Shown here: positions 37,134 to 46,219 of the stretch, one piece after another
Layout of the letters: every line of letters begins with the position of its first letter
How positions within the stretch are numbered: position 1 is the first letter of the stretch
Source of the DNA: Rhizobium leguminosarum
GTDB lineage: Bacteria > Pseudomonadota > Alphaproteobacteria > Rhizobiales > Rhizobiaceae
Direction: 5' to 3'
Assembly: GCF_001652265.1 (NCBI RefSeq)
Contig: NZ_LWBS01000358.1
Location: 1 to 58,679 of the forward strand
DNA length: 58,679 nucleotides
The notes under the pieces: model-generated
What the model was told of the DNA's origin: nothing
Seen by the model: only the letters and a program-made list of their open reading frames with translations
Database searches by the model: none
Program-made: the position numbers and the translations under genes

Positions 37134-38246
37134 ATGACAGCGCGCAATCTTTTCCTGCTGCCGGGTGACGGCATCGGTCCCGAGGCCATGGGCGAGGTCC
37201 GCAAGATCATCGCCTATATGAACGAGGCGATGAATGCCGGTTTCATCACCGACGAAGGCCTTGTCGGCGGCTGCGCCTATGATGCGCATGGTGCGGCGAT
37301 CTCGGAAGCCGACATGCAGAAGGCGCTTGCCGCCGATGCCGTTCTCTTCGGCGCCGTCGGTGGCCCGAAATGGGATAGCGTGCCTTACGAAGTGCGCCCG
37401 GAAGCCGGCCTGCTGCGGCTACGCAAGGATCTGCAGCTCTTCGCAAACCTGCGCCCCGCCATCTGCTATCCAGCCCTTGCCTCGGCCTCGTCGCTGAAGC
37501 CGGAGCTGGTCGAAGGTCTTGACATTCTGATCATCCGCGAGCTGACGGGCGGCGTCTATTTCGGCGAGCCGAAGGAGATCATCGACCTCGGCAACGGCCA
37601 GAAACGCGGCATCGACACGCAGGTCTACGATACCTACGAGATCGAGCGTATCGCCGGTGTCGCCTTTGAAATGGCCCGCACGCGGCAAAACCGCGTCTGC
37701 TCCATGGAAAAGCGCAACGTCATGAAGTCGGGCGTGCTCTGGAACCAGGTGGTGACCGAGACGCACAAGGCGAAATATTCCGACGTCCAGCTCGAACACA
37801 TGCTGGCCGATGCCGGCGGCATGCAGCTGGTGCGCCAGCCCAAGCAATTCGACGTCATCGTCACCGACAACCTCTTCGGCGACATGCTTTCCGACGTCGC
37901 CGCCATGCTGACCGGTTCGCTCGGCATGCTGCCGTCCGCCTCGCTCGGCGCGCCTGATGGCAAGACCGGCAAGCGCAAGGCGCTCTACGAACCGGTACAT
38001 GGCTCGGCGCCCGATATTGCCGGCAAGGGCATCGCCAATCCGATTGCCATGATCGCCTCATTCGCCATGTGCCTGCGTTACTCCTTCAACCTGGTGAAGG
38101 AAGCCGACGATCTGGAAAAGGCGATCGCTAACGTGCTCGACAAGGGCATCCGCACTGGCGACATCATGGCCGACGGCGCAAGGCAGGTCGGCACCGTCGA
38201 GATGGGCGATGCGATCCTCGCCGAGTTCAAGACGCTTTCCGCCTGA
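37134..38246 (+). CDS. leuB: 3-isopropylmalate dehydrogenase
   Basis: This 370-residue enzyme catalyses NAD-dependent oxidative decarboxylation of 3-isopropylmalate, the step after Leu[74 protein letters not shown] and [30 protein letters not shown] form the complete decarboxylating dehydrogenase core. CCCAGGAGGG is the ribosome-binding site. A parS-like site starts directly after the stop codon, and a terminator-like hairpin with a T6 run follows at 38272-38301. Confidence 0.97.
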   Translation: MTARNLFLLPGDGIGPEAMGEVRKIIAYMNEAMNAGFITDEGLVGGCAYDAHGAAISEADMQKALAADAVLFGAVGGPKWDSVPYEVRPEAGLLRLRKDLQLFANLRPAICYPALASASSLKPELVEGLDILIIRELTGGVYFGEPKEIIDLGNGQKRGIDTQVYDTYEIERIAGVAFEMARTRQNRVCSMEKRNVMKSGVLWNQVVTETHKAKYSDVQLEHMLADAGGMQLVRQPKQFDVIVTDNLFGDMLSDVAAMLTGSLGMLPSASLGAPDGKTGKRKALYEPVHGSAPDIAGKGIANPIAMIASFAMCLRYSFNLVKEADDLEKAIANVLDKGIRTGDIMADGARQVGTVEMGDAILAEFKTLSA

Positions 38247-38262
38247 TATTTCACGTGAAACA
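38247..38262. other. parS: parS-like centromere site
   Basis: TATTTCACGTGAAACA matches the conserved bacterial ParB-binding parS sequence TGTTTCACGTGAAACA at 15 of 16 positions. It is intergenic, abutting the leuB stop codon. parS sites cluster near chromosome origins. In Agrobacterium, as I recall, leuB lies within some tens of genes of the origin. Confidence 0.65.
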
Positions 38263-38271
38263 GTTCCGGCT

Positions 38272-38301
38272 CTTCGCAGGAATCTTGCGGAGGGCTTTTT
38301 T
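38272..38301 (+). terminator. Terminator-like hairpin after leuB
   Basis: CTTCGCA pairs with TGCGGAG (one G-U) around GGAATCT, followed by GGC and six Ts. The rest of the gap to 38509 shows nothing else recognisable. Confidence 0.65.
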
Positions 38302-38509
38302 CTCAAGACCGCGAGCCGCGTCGGCTTGGTCGAATTATCCCAAACCGACTATCCTCGGCCACGATCTCGTGTATTTTTGCGCCGGATTTTAACGGGCGCA
38401 TAAACTCGGCATTGGAAACGATCTTCCAACGGATTATGGGCCAATTCAAAATAATAGAGCGTCCTTAGCGCGTCGTGGCACTTTAGGGCAAATTCGAACG
38501 GACGACGGA

Positions 38510-39244
38510 ATGCGGGCATTTTGGGCTTCCCTGAACAGGCGCTGGCGCCGGAGCAGTGCCGGCATGCCGCCTTTGCGCTGGCAGACCTGCCTCTTCATCA
38601 CGCTGAATGCCGTGATCCTCTCCATGCTGCTCTTCGATGCACCGATCGGCGCCAGCGAGGCTCCTGCACCGGTGAAGCACCTCGGCGAGATGCTGACCGG
38701 CTTCGGTGATTCCGCCTGGCTGATCTACACCAGCATCCTGCTGTTTTTTCAGGGCCGGGCGGGTTACAAGCTTGTCAAGACGGCGCGTTCCAAGGCGCAG
38801 GCGCTTTATGTCAGCTGGATCGGCGCCTATCTCTTCGCCACGGTCGTCTTCTCAGGACTTCTCGCCAATTTGCTGAAGCGTGCGATCGGCAGGGCGCGTC
38901 CCGATCATTTCCACGACTACGGCATCTTTTCCTTCACGCCCTTCTCAGGCCATGCCGCTTTCGAAAGTTTCCCGTCCGGCCATTCCACCACGGTCGGCGC
39001 CTTCTTCGCCGCCTTCGCTCTGCTGTTTCCGCGCTATCGCGTTGCCTTCATCGCCTGCGCCATCTGGCTCGGCATGACACGTGTCATGGTCGGCGCCCAT
39101 TATCCGAGTGACGTCATCGCCGGCCTTGCCTTCGGCGCCTGGTTCTCGTTGCTGACGGCGATCGTCTTTGCGCGCTGTGGCCTGCTCTTCAAGCTGGCGC
39201 CGGATGGCTGGCCAGTCTCGAAGCGCCTGTTTCGCACTGCATAA
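38510..39244 (+). CDS. PAP2 superfamily membrane phosphatase
   Basis: This 244-residue protein has about five to six transmembrane segments. The three lipid-phosphatase motifs are complete: KRAIGRARP (K-x6-RP), PSGHS and TRVMVGAHYPSDV (S/T-R-x5-H-x3-D). Size and topology match inner-membrane lipid phosphatases, including the rhizobial lipid A 1-phosphatase type (LpxE), but undecaprenyl- or phosphatidylglycerol-phosphate are equally possible substrates. It appears monocistronic and ends in a repeat plus terminator. Confidence 0.85.
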   Translation: MRAFWASLNRRWRRSSAGMPPLRWQTCLFITLNAVILSMLLFDAPIGASEAPAPVKHLGEMLTGFGDSAWLIYTSILLFFQGRAGYKLVKTARSKAQALYVSWIGAYLFATVVFSGLLANLLKRAIGRARPDHFHDYGIFSFTPFSGHAAFESFPSGHSTTVGAFFAAFALLFPRYRVAFIACAIWLGMTRVMVGAHYPSDVIAGLAFGAWFSLLTAIVFARCGLLFKLAPDGWPVSKRLFRTA

Positions 39245-39250
39245 TTCAAA

Positions 39251-39300
39251 ATGTTACAGCGTCCTTTGCACGTCCGAAAAGACGCGCGGCGCTGTAACAT
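39251..39300. repeat. Rhizobial intergenic palindrome (same family as 1114-1227, right part)
   Basis: ATGTTACAGC (39251-39260) and GCTGTAACAT (39291-39300) flank GTCCTTTGCACGTCCGAAAA-type core sequence shared with the copy near 1180-1227. Confidence 0.8.
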
Positions 39301-39304
39301 GGAA

Positions 39305-39333
39305 AAGCCCGGCGCCTTGTGAGCGCCGGGCTT
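39305..39333. terminator. Bidirectional terminator between PAP2 and MHS transporter genes
   Basis: A perfect 11-bp stem AAGCCCGGCGC / GCGCCGGGCTT is followed by CTTTTCTT on the plus strand and by TTTTCC on the minus strand. Confidence 0.85.
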
Positions 39334-39358
39334 CTTTTCTTGAACGCTGAAGCGCCCC

Positions 39359-41245
39359 TCAATCCATGGCGTGGATATCCCTGTTCTTCGTTTCCGGCAG
39401 GAAGATCAGGCCGATCACCAGCGTGATCGTCGCAAAGACGATCGGATACCAGAGACCGTAATAGATATCGCCCGCGGCAGCGCTCATCGCGAAGGCCATC
39501 GCCGGCAGCAGGCCGCCGAACCAGCCATTGCCGATGTGATAGGGCAGCGACATGCCGGTATAGCGGATGCGGGTCGGGAAAAGCTCGACCAGCAGAGCGG
39601 CGATCGGGCCGTAGACCATCGTCACATAGAGGACGAGGACGAACAGCACGGCGATCGTTCCGATCCAATTGACGCGGGCCGGATCGGCGACCATGGCGAA
39701 GGTGCCGCCATTGGCGATGTTATAGACCGCCATGTCGGTGACGCCATTGGCCTCATCCGCAGTCAGCAGCTTGGTCTCGACCAGCTTGGCCGCCGGCACG
39801 GTTTCCTTCTCGCCGGCGCGCACGGCATCGGCATTGAGCGACAGTTCCGGATTGGCTGCGATAAAGGCATCGAGCTTGGCGTCCGGCACCTTGACGGCGC
39901 CGCGGTTCAGCGGGTAGCCGGCATCGTGGAGCGCGCTGTTGACGCCCTTTTCGAAGGCGGCGGTCATGCCCTTGGCCTTGTCGCCGGCAGCGACGACGTC
40001 GAAGCTTGGGATCGTCGCATTACCGACCTTCACCGTTGCCGGCTGTCCGGCGGTACCGGGCACGACGTCGTAAGGCACCGAGTTTTTCGTCAGGAACGCC
40101 GTTGCCACGTCGCAGGAGCTGGTGAACTTGGCCGTGCCGGTCGGGTTGAACTGGAACCGGCAATCCGCCGGATCAGCCGTGACCGTCGCCCGAATCGAAG
40201 CCTGCGCTTCCGCCAGCGCCGGGTTCGCCGTCCAGGTCATCGCCTTGAACAGCGGATTATAGGTCACCGCCGCAATGAGAAGGCCCGCCATGATGATCGG
40301 CTTGCGGCCGATCTTGTCGGAGAGACCGCCGAAGATGACGAAGAACGGCGTGCCGAGGAGGAGTGCGATGGCGACCATGACATTGGCCGAGAACAGATCC
40401 ACCTTCAGCACGTTCTGCAGGAAGAACAACGCATAGAACTGGCCGCCGTACCAGACCACCGCCTGGCCCATGGTGGCGCCGAGCAGCGCGATGATCGCGA
40501 TCTTGGCGTTTTTCCACGTCCCAAAGGCCTCGGTCAGCGGCGCCTTGGAGCCTTTGCCTTCCGCCTTCATCCGCTGGAACGCCGGCGATTCGTTCATCTT
40601 CAAGCGAATCCAGACGGAAACGCCGAGCAAGACGACCGAGACCAGGAACGGAATGCGCCAACCCCAGGCGGCAAACTGAGCCGCACCCATCAGATATTGC
40701 ACAAAGACGATGACGATCAGCGACAGGAACAGGCCAAGCGTCGCCGTTGTCTGGATCCACGACGTGAAGTAGCCGCGGCGCCCGTTCGGCGCATGTTCGG
40801 CGACATAGGTTGCTGCACCGCCATATTCACCACCCAGCGCCAGACCCTGGAGCAGGCGCAGCCCAATCAGGATGATCGGGGCTGCGATGCCGATCGTGGC
40901 GGCGCCCGGCAGGACGCCGACGAGGAAGGTCGACAGACCCATGATCATGATTGTCACTAGGAAGGTGTATTTACGGCCGACGAGATCGCCGAGACGGCCA
41001 AACACCAGCGCGCCGAAGGGGCGTACCAGGAAGCCGGCGGCAAAGGCGAGCAGCGTGAAGATGTTGCGCGTTGCCTCAGGATATTGGGTGAAATAGGTCG
41101 CGCCGATATAGGTGGCGAGCGAACCATAGAGATAGAAATCGTACCATTCGAAAACGGTGCCGAGCGAAGAGGCGAAGATGACCTTCTTCTCCTCGCCGGT
41201 CATCGGGCCGGCCTTCGCGCCGTCGACGCTTGCGACATTTGCCAT
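39359..41245 (-). CDS. MFS transporter, metabolite:H+ symporter (MHS) type, with a large loop insertion
   Basis: This 628-residue protein has the MHS signature of the SHPU/ProP/KgtP branch: SSLGTVFEWYDFYLYG, RPFGALVFGRLGDLVGRKYTF, GLRLLQGLALGGEYGGAATYVAEHAP and FPTRIRYTGMSLPYHIGNGWFGGL. Ordinary members are 420-550 residues. Here ~190 extra hydrophilic residues (about 335-525, with Cys362 and Cys378) are inserted in the loop after membrane segment 8. By MHS topology this loop should be periplasmic, or cytoplasmic if the count is off by one. The substrate, probably a carboxylate or amino acid, is unknown. ATG 41245 follows GGAGGAC. Confidence 0.88.
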   Translation of the reverse strand: MANVASVDGAKAGPMTGEEKKVIFASSLGTVFEWYDFYLYGSLATYIGATYFTQYPEATRNIFTLLAFAAGFLVRPFGALVFGRLGDLVGRKYTFLVTIMIMGLSTFLVGVLPGAATIGIAAPIILIGLRLLQGLALGGEYGGAATYVAEHAPNGRRGYFTSWIQTTATLGLFLSLIVIVFVQYLMGAAQFAAWGWRIPFLVSVVLLGVSVWIRLKMNESPAFQRMKAEGKGSKAPLTEAFGTWKNAKIAIIALLGATMGQAVVWYGGQFYALFFLQNVLKVDLFSANVMVAIALLLGTPFFVIFGGLSDKIGRKPIIMAGLLIAAVTYNPLFKAMTWTANPALAEAQASIRATVTADPADCRFQFNPTGTAKFTSSCDVATAFLTKNSVPYDVVPGTAGQPATVKVGNATIPSFDVVAAGDKAKGMTAAFEKGVNSALHDAGYPLNRGAVKVPDAKLDAFIAANPELSLNADAVRAGEKETVPAAKLVETKLLTADEANGVTDMAVYNIANGGTFAMVADPARVNWIGTIAVLFVLVLYVTMVYGPIAALLVELFPTRIRYTGMSLPYHIGNGWFGGLLPAMAFAMSAAAGDIYYGLWYPIVFATITLVIGLIFLPETKNRDIHAMD

Positions 41246-41489
41246 TGTCTGTCCTCCACAGAGTGATGAGCACGCGCGCGGCCTACTTTCCTCAAAGCAT
41301 ACCCCTGGCCGCGACACGCCTGACGAGAGTGTGCCAGAAACGACAGATCAAAAAGAGAGATGCTTTGGGATTATGACTTTAGTCTAATGGCGCCACGCTT
41401 TGTCATGCGCATCAAGCTCGCCACCGCCGTGACGATGGAGCTGCCGGAGGTTTGGAAGAAGGCTTCACCGCGGTTTGTGATGTGGACCG

Positions 41490-42797
41490 TTACGCTCGCA
41501 ACGCCTGCGCCGGCGATTGCCGGTAGGCGAGCATTGCCGGCAGCGCGGCAAGAATTGTGGCAAAGGCAAGCAGCACCGCCGCAAGCCCGGCGTCTTCCCG
41601 CGCGAAGCCGACCGGCATGGCGACCCCACTCGTTTGTGAGAGCATGCCGGACAATATGAGGGCCGCGGCATAACCGAGCGCGAATCCGAGTGCGATGCCA
41701 ATTGCCACCAGGAAGAAGAATTCCAGCCATACGATACCCAAAATCGCGCCGCGCGGGGCACCGAAGGCCCTGAGTGCGCCGATCTGACGGCGGCGCTGGC
41801 CGATATGGATGACCGTGACCAGCACCAGCGAGGCTGCGACGAGAGCTTGCGCGCCGAAGGCGACCGCGACGAGGATCTGTTTGGCGTCGCCGAGCGTGGC
41901 GTAGAGATTGGTCAGCACCTCGCCGGGAAAGACGGCGACGGTATTGCCGCTGCGATAGTCCTGCCGCAGCTTGTAGGCATCGGCGATCGTCTTCGGCTTG
42001 ACGAGAATGGCGGGAAGGCCGGGAGCGCCCGCGGTCCAGCTCTCATCAAGCGCGGCATCGGGATCGGCCTCGCCGTGATGCTCATGCCCGTTATGATCAG
42101 CGCCGGCTTTCTCATGCTCATGGCCATGTTCAGCGTTGTCCGTTCCGGACGCCGCTTCATCCTTGTGCTCACCGTCCTCCGCATGTTCCTCCGCCTCCAT
42201 GCCATGGATGTGCCAGACGGCCTGAATGGGAACGAGAATCGCCCGGTCCCAGGCGGTGCCGGTCGGCCGCAAACGGCCGGCGATATGATAGACGAGCTCG
42301 GTATGGGTCTCGCCGCCCTCTTCCAGCGACCCGTGCATCGGCTTGATCTCGCCACCGAGCGGCAGCCTGACGGCCGAGCCGATCACTGCCTCGCCCTCGC
42401 GCGCAAAAATCTTGCCTTCGGCCAAGTCGCCGGACAGGTTCTGCGCCAGCATGGTCGTTGTGCCGACGATCGGATAGCCGGAGAAGGAATCGCCAAATCC
42501 GATCGGGGCTGCCCAATCGACCCGTGGATCCGCGGCAAGCTTGCCCAGGACCTCGCCCGGCATCAGCGGCAGCGGCGAGGGCTGCAGGAAGACGGAGGAC
42601 AGCACGAGCTGCGTCTCGCTGCCGCCGGCGCCGATCACAAGATCGAACTTGTCGGCGGCGCGTGCGCTGCCGAGACGAAGCGCCCGTTCCTGAAGGACGA
42701 CGGAAACGCCAAGCGCGGTCGCAAGCGCCACCAGCAGCACGACCACCAGCGATCCCGCCCAGAGGCGACGAAGATCCGAAAGGATGAAGCGGATCAT
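41490..42797 (-). CDS. FtsX/MacB-type ABC permease with a histidine-rich extracytoplasmic loop
   Basis: This 435-residue protein has an N-terminal membrane segment (about 15-37), a periplasmic MacB-like domain and three C-terminal membrane segments (about 310-430), ending in the FtsX motif GALRAFGAPRGAILGIVWLE. Residues ~196-241 hold about twelve histidines (HGHEHEK, HNGHEHHGE), a typical zinc/metal-binding tract inside the extracytoplasmic domain. It starts in an ATGA overlap with the ATPase gene. With the upstream Tat-exported CxxC protein it resembles the zinc-starvation-type ABC/accessory cassettes (PA4063-PA4066-like) I recall from Pseudomonas. Confidence 0.85.
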   Translation of the reverse strand: MIRFILSDLRRLWAGSLVVVLLVALATALGVSVVLQERALRLGSARAADKFDLVIGAGGSETQLVLSSVFLQPSPLPLMPGEVLGKLAADPRVDWAAPIGFGDSFSGYPIVGTTTMLAQNLSGDLAEGKIFAREGEAVIGSAVRLPLGGEIKPMHGSLEEGGETHTELVYHIAGRLRPTGTAWDRAILVPIQAVWHIHGMEAEEHAEDGEHKDEAASGTDNAEHGHEHEKAGADHNGHEHHGEADPDAALDESWTAGAPGLPAILVKPKTIADAYKLRQDYRSGNTVAVFPGEVLTNLYATLGDAKQILVAVAFGAQALVAASLVLVTVIHIGQRRRQIGALRAFGAPRGAILGIVWLEFFFLVAIGIALGFALGYAAALILSGMLSQTSGVAMPVGFAREDAGLAAVLLAFATILAALPAMLAYRQSPAQALRA

Positions 42798-43486
42798 GCA
42801 GCCTCTCCCGCCGTTGCCGCGGAATCTTCGCTGATCCGGCCGGAACCAAAGGTGATGCGCCGGTCGAGGCGGCTGGCCAAGCGATGGTCGTGTGAAACGA
42901 CGATCAGCGTGCTGCCTTCGGCAATGGCCAGATCGAGGATGAGATCGCCGACCGCCTCGCCGCTTTCGGCATCGAGGCTTGCGGTCGGCTCGTCGGCGAT
43001 GATGACGCCGGGCTTGCGCAGCAGCGCTCGGCCGATCGCCACGCGCTGCATCTCGCCGCGTGACATGGTTTCGATTTTCTGGCCGGGCCGGGAAAGACCG
43101 ACCGTCCTCAAAAGTGCATGCGCCCGCTCGATGACATCAACTGTCGCAGCGCCGGCGAGCCGCGCCGGCAGCAGCACGTTTTCCACCGCCGACAGGCCGG
43201 GGAAGAGATGGAACTCCTGCATGACCAGGCCGATATTGGCGGCACGGAACCGGTCGCGCTGGCTTTCTGAAAAAGTCGCGATATCCTCGCCGTTCCAGCG
43301 GACGCGGCCTTGCCGTGTCCGCTCCAGCCCGGCAACGATATTAACGAAGGTGCTCTTGCCGGAGCCGGACGCGCCTGTAATGGCGACCCTGCTGCCTGCA
43401 TCGATCGACAGGCGGCCGATCGCCAGTGCCGGCGAGGACAGGCCTGAGAAAGTGACGGTCAGGTTTTCGATATCGAGAGCGAGCAT
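42794..43486 (-). CDS. ABC transporter ATP-binding protein (LolD/MacB type)
   Basis: This 230-residue ATPase partners the FtsX-type permease. Walker A is GASGSGKST (about 38-46) and Walker B VIIADEPTASLD. The signature reads [14 protein letters not shown], so the canonical second Gly of LSGGE is Arg. H-loop VVSHD is present. Such pairs usually work as mechanotransmission or export/extraction machines rather than importers. It starts 6 bp after the stop of the Tat-exported protein gene, so the three genes form one operon. Confidence 0.9.
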   Translation of the reverse strand: MLALDIENLTVTFSGLSSPALAIGRLSIDAGSRVAITGASGSGKSTFVNIVAGLERTRQGRVRWNGEDIATFSESQRDRFRAANIGLVMQEFHLFPGLSAVENVLLPARLAGAATVDVIERAHALLRTVGLSRPGQKIETMSRGEMQRVAIGRALLRKPGVIIADEPTASLDAESGEAVGDLILDLAIAEGSTLIVVSHDHRLASRLDRRITFGSGRISEDSAATAGEAA

Positions 43487-43492
43487 ATCGGT

Positions 43493-43954
43493 TCAGACGG
43501 CGAAATATTCGGCCTGGCGGATCCGCAACAGGCTGACGAAACCGGTGTCCGGATCCGTCCAGGAGCCGTATTCCAGCGTGCCGCGCACTTCGATCGTCTG
43601 GCGCGGCTGCACGAAGGTCTGTTTCTCCAAGAGATAGACGACGACGATATTGTCCGGCCAGTCCGCATCCGAGGAGCAGAAGGGGCAGAGCGACATCGGC
43701 ACTTCGGTAAGCACGAAGAACTGCGCTTCGGCCTTCAGCGGCGGCGCCATGAAGCCCTTCATACTGATTTCCTGACCGGCAAGGCGCTTCACCTTGTCGG
43801 AGAATTCGAGGCCGAGCACGCCGAACTTGCCGTAGAGCTCACCGAATGCAAGCGAAGAATCGGCAGCACGAACGAGGCAAGCGGTGAAGGGAAGCACAAT
43901 GGCGGCGCCGATCAGCCGGCGGCGGCTGAGATGCAACGAAGAAAATGTTTCCAT
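43493..43954 (-). CDS. Tat-exported DUF3299-like protein with CxxC
   Basis: This 153-residue protein carries an N-terminal SRRRLIGAAIVLPFTACLVRA, a twin-arginine (Tat) signal with a Cys inside the hydrophobic stretch. The mature part has KGFMAPPLKAEAQFFVLTEVPMSLCPFCSSDADWPDNIVVVY, a family-typical C-P-F-C pair that could bind metal or a redox partner, and GTLEYGSWTDPDTGFVSLLRI. ATG 43954 follows GGAGGTC. It is the first gene of the ABC operon, downstream of phoA, with two hairpins in the 100-bp gap. Confidence 0.82.
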   Translation of the reverse strand: METFSSLHLSRRRLIGAAIVLPFTACLVRAADSSLAFGELYGKFGVLGLEFSDKVKRLAGQEISMKGFMAPPLKAEAQFFVLTEVPMSLCPFCSSDADWPDNIVVVYLLEKQTFVQPRQTIEVRGTLEYGSWTDPDTGFVSLLRIRQAEYFAV

Positions 43955-43974
43955 GGCGACCTCCAAGAAGCAAA

Positions 43975-43997
43975 TCCCGGCCGCTGAACGGCCGGGA
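43975..43997. terminator. Hairpin between phoA and the ABC operon
   Basis: The stem TCCCGGCCG / CGGCCGGGA is around CTGAA. There is no T-run, so it is an uncertain terminator or mRNA-stability element. Confidence 0.45.
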
Positions 43998-44016
43998 CCA
44001 TGATCGCCGAAAGAAG

Positions 44017-44037
44017 CAAGGCCGGCAAGCGGCCTTG
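44017..44037 (-). terminator. Terminator-like hairpin after phoA
   Basis: On the minus strand CAAGGCCG / CGGCCTTG with loop CTTGC is followed by CTTCTTTC, shortly after the phoA stop codon. Confidence 0.6.
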
Positions 44038-44053
44038 GCGGATCAGCTGCAGA

Positions 44054-45807
44054 TCAATTCGTCTGCTTGGCGCCGAGAGCAAAGGTGTCGGCGAGGACGC
44101 GGTAGACGTCGCTCTGTTCCATGTAACCATGGAACTCTTCCGAACCCGGGCCAGCCGACTGCAGGACGACGTCGTCGACTGCATGAACGCCGCTTTCGCT
44201 GGTCTTCGGAAGGTTGCCCTGAACGAAGACGGCGCCGGGAACATCCTTATACTGCTCGTTGGCGACATATTCCTTCTTTTCGTTCTGGACAGCCGGAACG
44301 AACGGACCATCGAGCTTCGGACGGAAGGTCTCGTAGTGATCGGGACCGTTGTTGGCGCTCAGGAACAGCCGGCGGCTAACGTCGACCTTATCGGGATAGC
44401 CGTCGCCGTTTTCGTCCTTGTAGTTCGGGAAGCCGGCTTCGGCATAGGTCCCGACCTTTTCGCGCATTTCCGTGCCGGGCTTTTCATCATCGACGGTACC
44501 GATGATGGATACGCCATGCGTGTGGTCGCCGGTGACGACGATCAGCGTGTCCGGATGGGCCTTCTGGAATTCGCGGGCAACGCCGATGGCCTGGTCGAAT
44601 TCGATGGTTTCGTAGACGGCACGATCCCAATCGAGCGGATGGGACATTTTGTCGATCGAGGAGCCTTCGACCATCAGGAAGAAACCATCAGGATTCTTGG
44701 AGAGGCGGTCGAGCGCAACCTTGGTCATGGCGACGAGACCCGGCTGGTTCGGGAACTTGTCGACCGTGCCCTTCTTCAGGAACTCGCGATCAAGCGTGAC
44801 GTCCATATTGCCGGTGTGGAACAGGCCAAGGAGATTGCCTTCAGCCGATGCATTGGCTGCGAGCTCGCTCTTGTCGGTCGCAAGCTTGTAGCCGGCATTC
44901 TGGAACTGCTTGATGTAGTCCTGATTGTCTTTGCGCTTGGAACCGGCGACTTCCTTGCCGAGGAAATAGGCCGAGCCACCGCAAGGAGGACTTCCGGCTT
45001 GACGTCGAGCAGCATGCCGACGATGTCGGCCTTGTCGCTACGGTTGCGGGTGTGGGCCACGACGGCAGCCGGCGTAGCGTCTTCGACTTCGGATGTCGCA
45101 ACGATGCCGATAGACTTTTTCGTTGTGCGGCGAACGGCTTCGCCGAAAGTTTCGACGCGCGGATCATCGAGCGAGGACGGCGTACGATCAGCGTAAACGC
45201 CGATCGCGTTGACGGCCGTCTTGTGGCCGGTCATGAAGGCCGACATGGTGTTGGCCGAGTCCGTGGCAACGGCATTCGTCGCCGACGTGCCGATAAAAGC
45301 CATACGCTCGAGATCGTCCATATTCAGGCGGCCATTCGCCTTACCTTCAGTCATGCCCTTGGACATGATGCGGGCAGCGGTGCGATGTGCAACTGAAAGC
45401 CCGTCGCCCAGCAGGAAGATGATGTTCTTGGCCTTCGGCTGGGCTGCCGTTTCGTAAACGTTCCAGGTGACGGACTTCGTTTCGTCTCCGGCCACGACTT
45501 CGATCTTGTAGTCGCCCGGCGCGGAAATCTTCAGGCCGCGCAGCAGGATAGCGGAGCCGATAGCCTTGTCGTCCTTGCCTTTTTCCAGTTCAACGAACTG
45601 CGCCTCGCCCCCGAGGACGGCCTTGTAGTCCTGGCCATTGACCGTAATCTTCACGTCTTCGGCCTTAACCTGCTTGTTGAGTTCGACCTTGAAATCGAAC
45701 GGCGAACCGGCAAGGATCGTCGCGCGATCAAGCGGATAGACCGTCGTCGCCTGAGCGGCGCCCGCAAGGATGGTGGTGGCCGCAAAGGCGGCGAGAAGCA
45801 TGCGCAT
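44054..45807 (-). pseudogene. phoA: Alkaline phosphatase, disrupted by a single-base frameshift
   Basis: The reading frame encodes a periplasmic alkaline phosphatase: signal peptide MRMLLAAFAATTILAGAAQA, a ~100-residue beta-rich N-domain (TILAGSPFDFKVELNKQVKAEDV), then the metal/nucleophile core (IIFLLGDGLSVAHRTAARI, Ser nucleophile in TDSANTMSAFMTGHKT) and, in another frame, GSSIDKMSHPLDW and VTGDHTHGVS. At 44979-44981 one G is missing: GCGGTGGC should read GCGGGTGGC or GCCGGTGGC (Ala-Gly-Gly-Ser-Ala-Tyr). Frame one runs on to a stop at 44776 with nonsense residues, while a fragment (44054-44806) could start internally. A PHO box lies upstream and the rest is intact, so the lesion is recent or a sequencing error. 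Confidence 0.88.
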
Positions 45808-45865
45808 GGAAAAACCCCCGTTTTCGTTGCAGACATTGACAGCCGGGTCGGGATACCTCCCAGGG

Positions 45866-45883
45866 ATGACAGCGGCATGACAA
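45866..45883 (-). promoter_or_regulatory. PHO box upstream of phoA
   Basis: Read on the minus strand, TTGTCAT-GCCG-CTGTCAT is two direct PhoB half-sites with 11-bp periodicity, a near-exact match to CTGTCAT-N4-CTGTCAT. It lies 58 bp before the phoA start codon. A third weaker CTGTCA follows closer to the gene. The remaining gap to asd (45884-46219) holds the 14-bp palindrome CGCGATTAATCGCG at 46157-46170. Confidence 0.88.
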
Positions 45884-46219
45884 TACGTCGCAGCATTGCG
45901 GCCGCCGCTTTCGTCTGCGGCTCTGAGCGCAAAAAACCTTGACTCCTGTGGAAAACCTTCTAAGAGCAACAGCGGAAAAGGAATCTCCATGGTTCGCGAC
46001 GAACACGCCATTGCTGATCGCAGTGACCGGGCACGAGTTGCCGGGGTGGATATTGCCGTTCCGGTTTCTTCCAAAACCAAGGCCAAAACGACGACGAAAA
46101 CCGTCTGACGTCTCTGGCCTGCCGCTCTCTCCCCGGCTCGGCTGGGGACAGGAAGACGCGATTAATCGCGCCTTTCCCCTCACCGGACAAGAGGAGAGAA
46201 GAGAAAGAGAGCTTGAGAA

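Noticed and set aside
41805..43637. 610-codon open frame on the plus strand across the ABC operon
   Set aside because: It is antisense to three genes with clear family motifs; long antisense frames are normal in this GC-rich codon usage.
44900..45000. Programmed -1 frameshift in phoA
   Set aside because: There is no X-XXY-YYZ slippery heptamer or suitable stem-loop at the shift, and PhoA is not known to use one; a plain base loss explains it.
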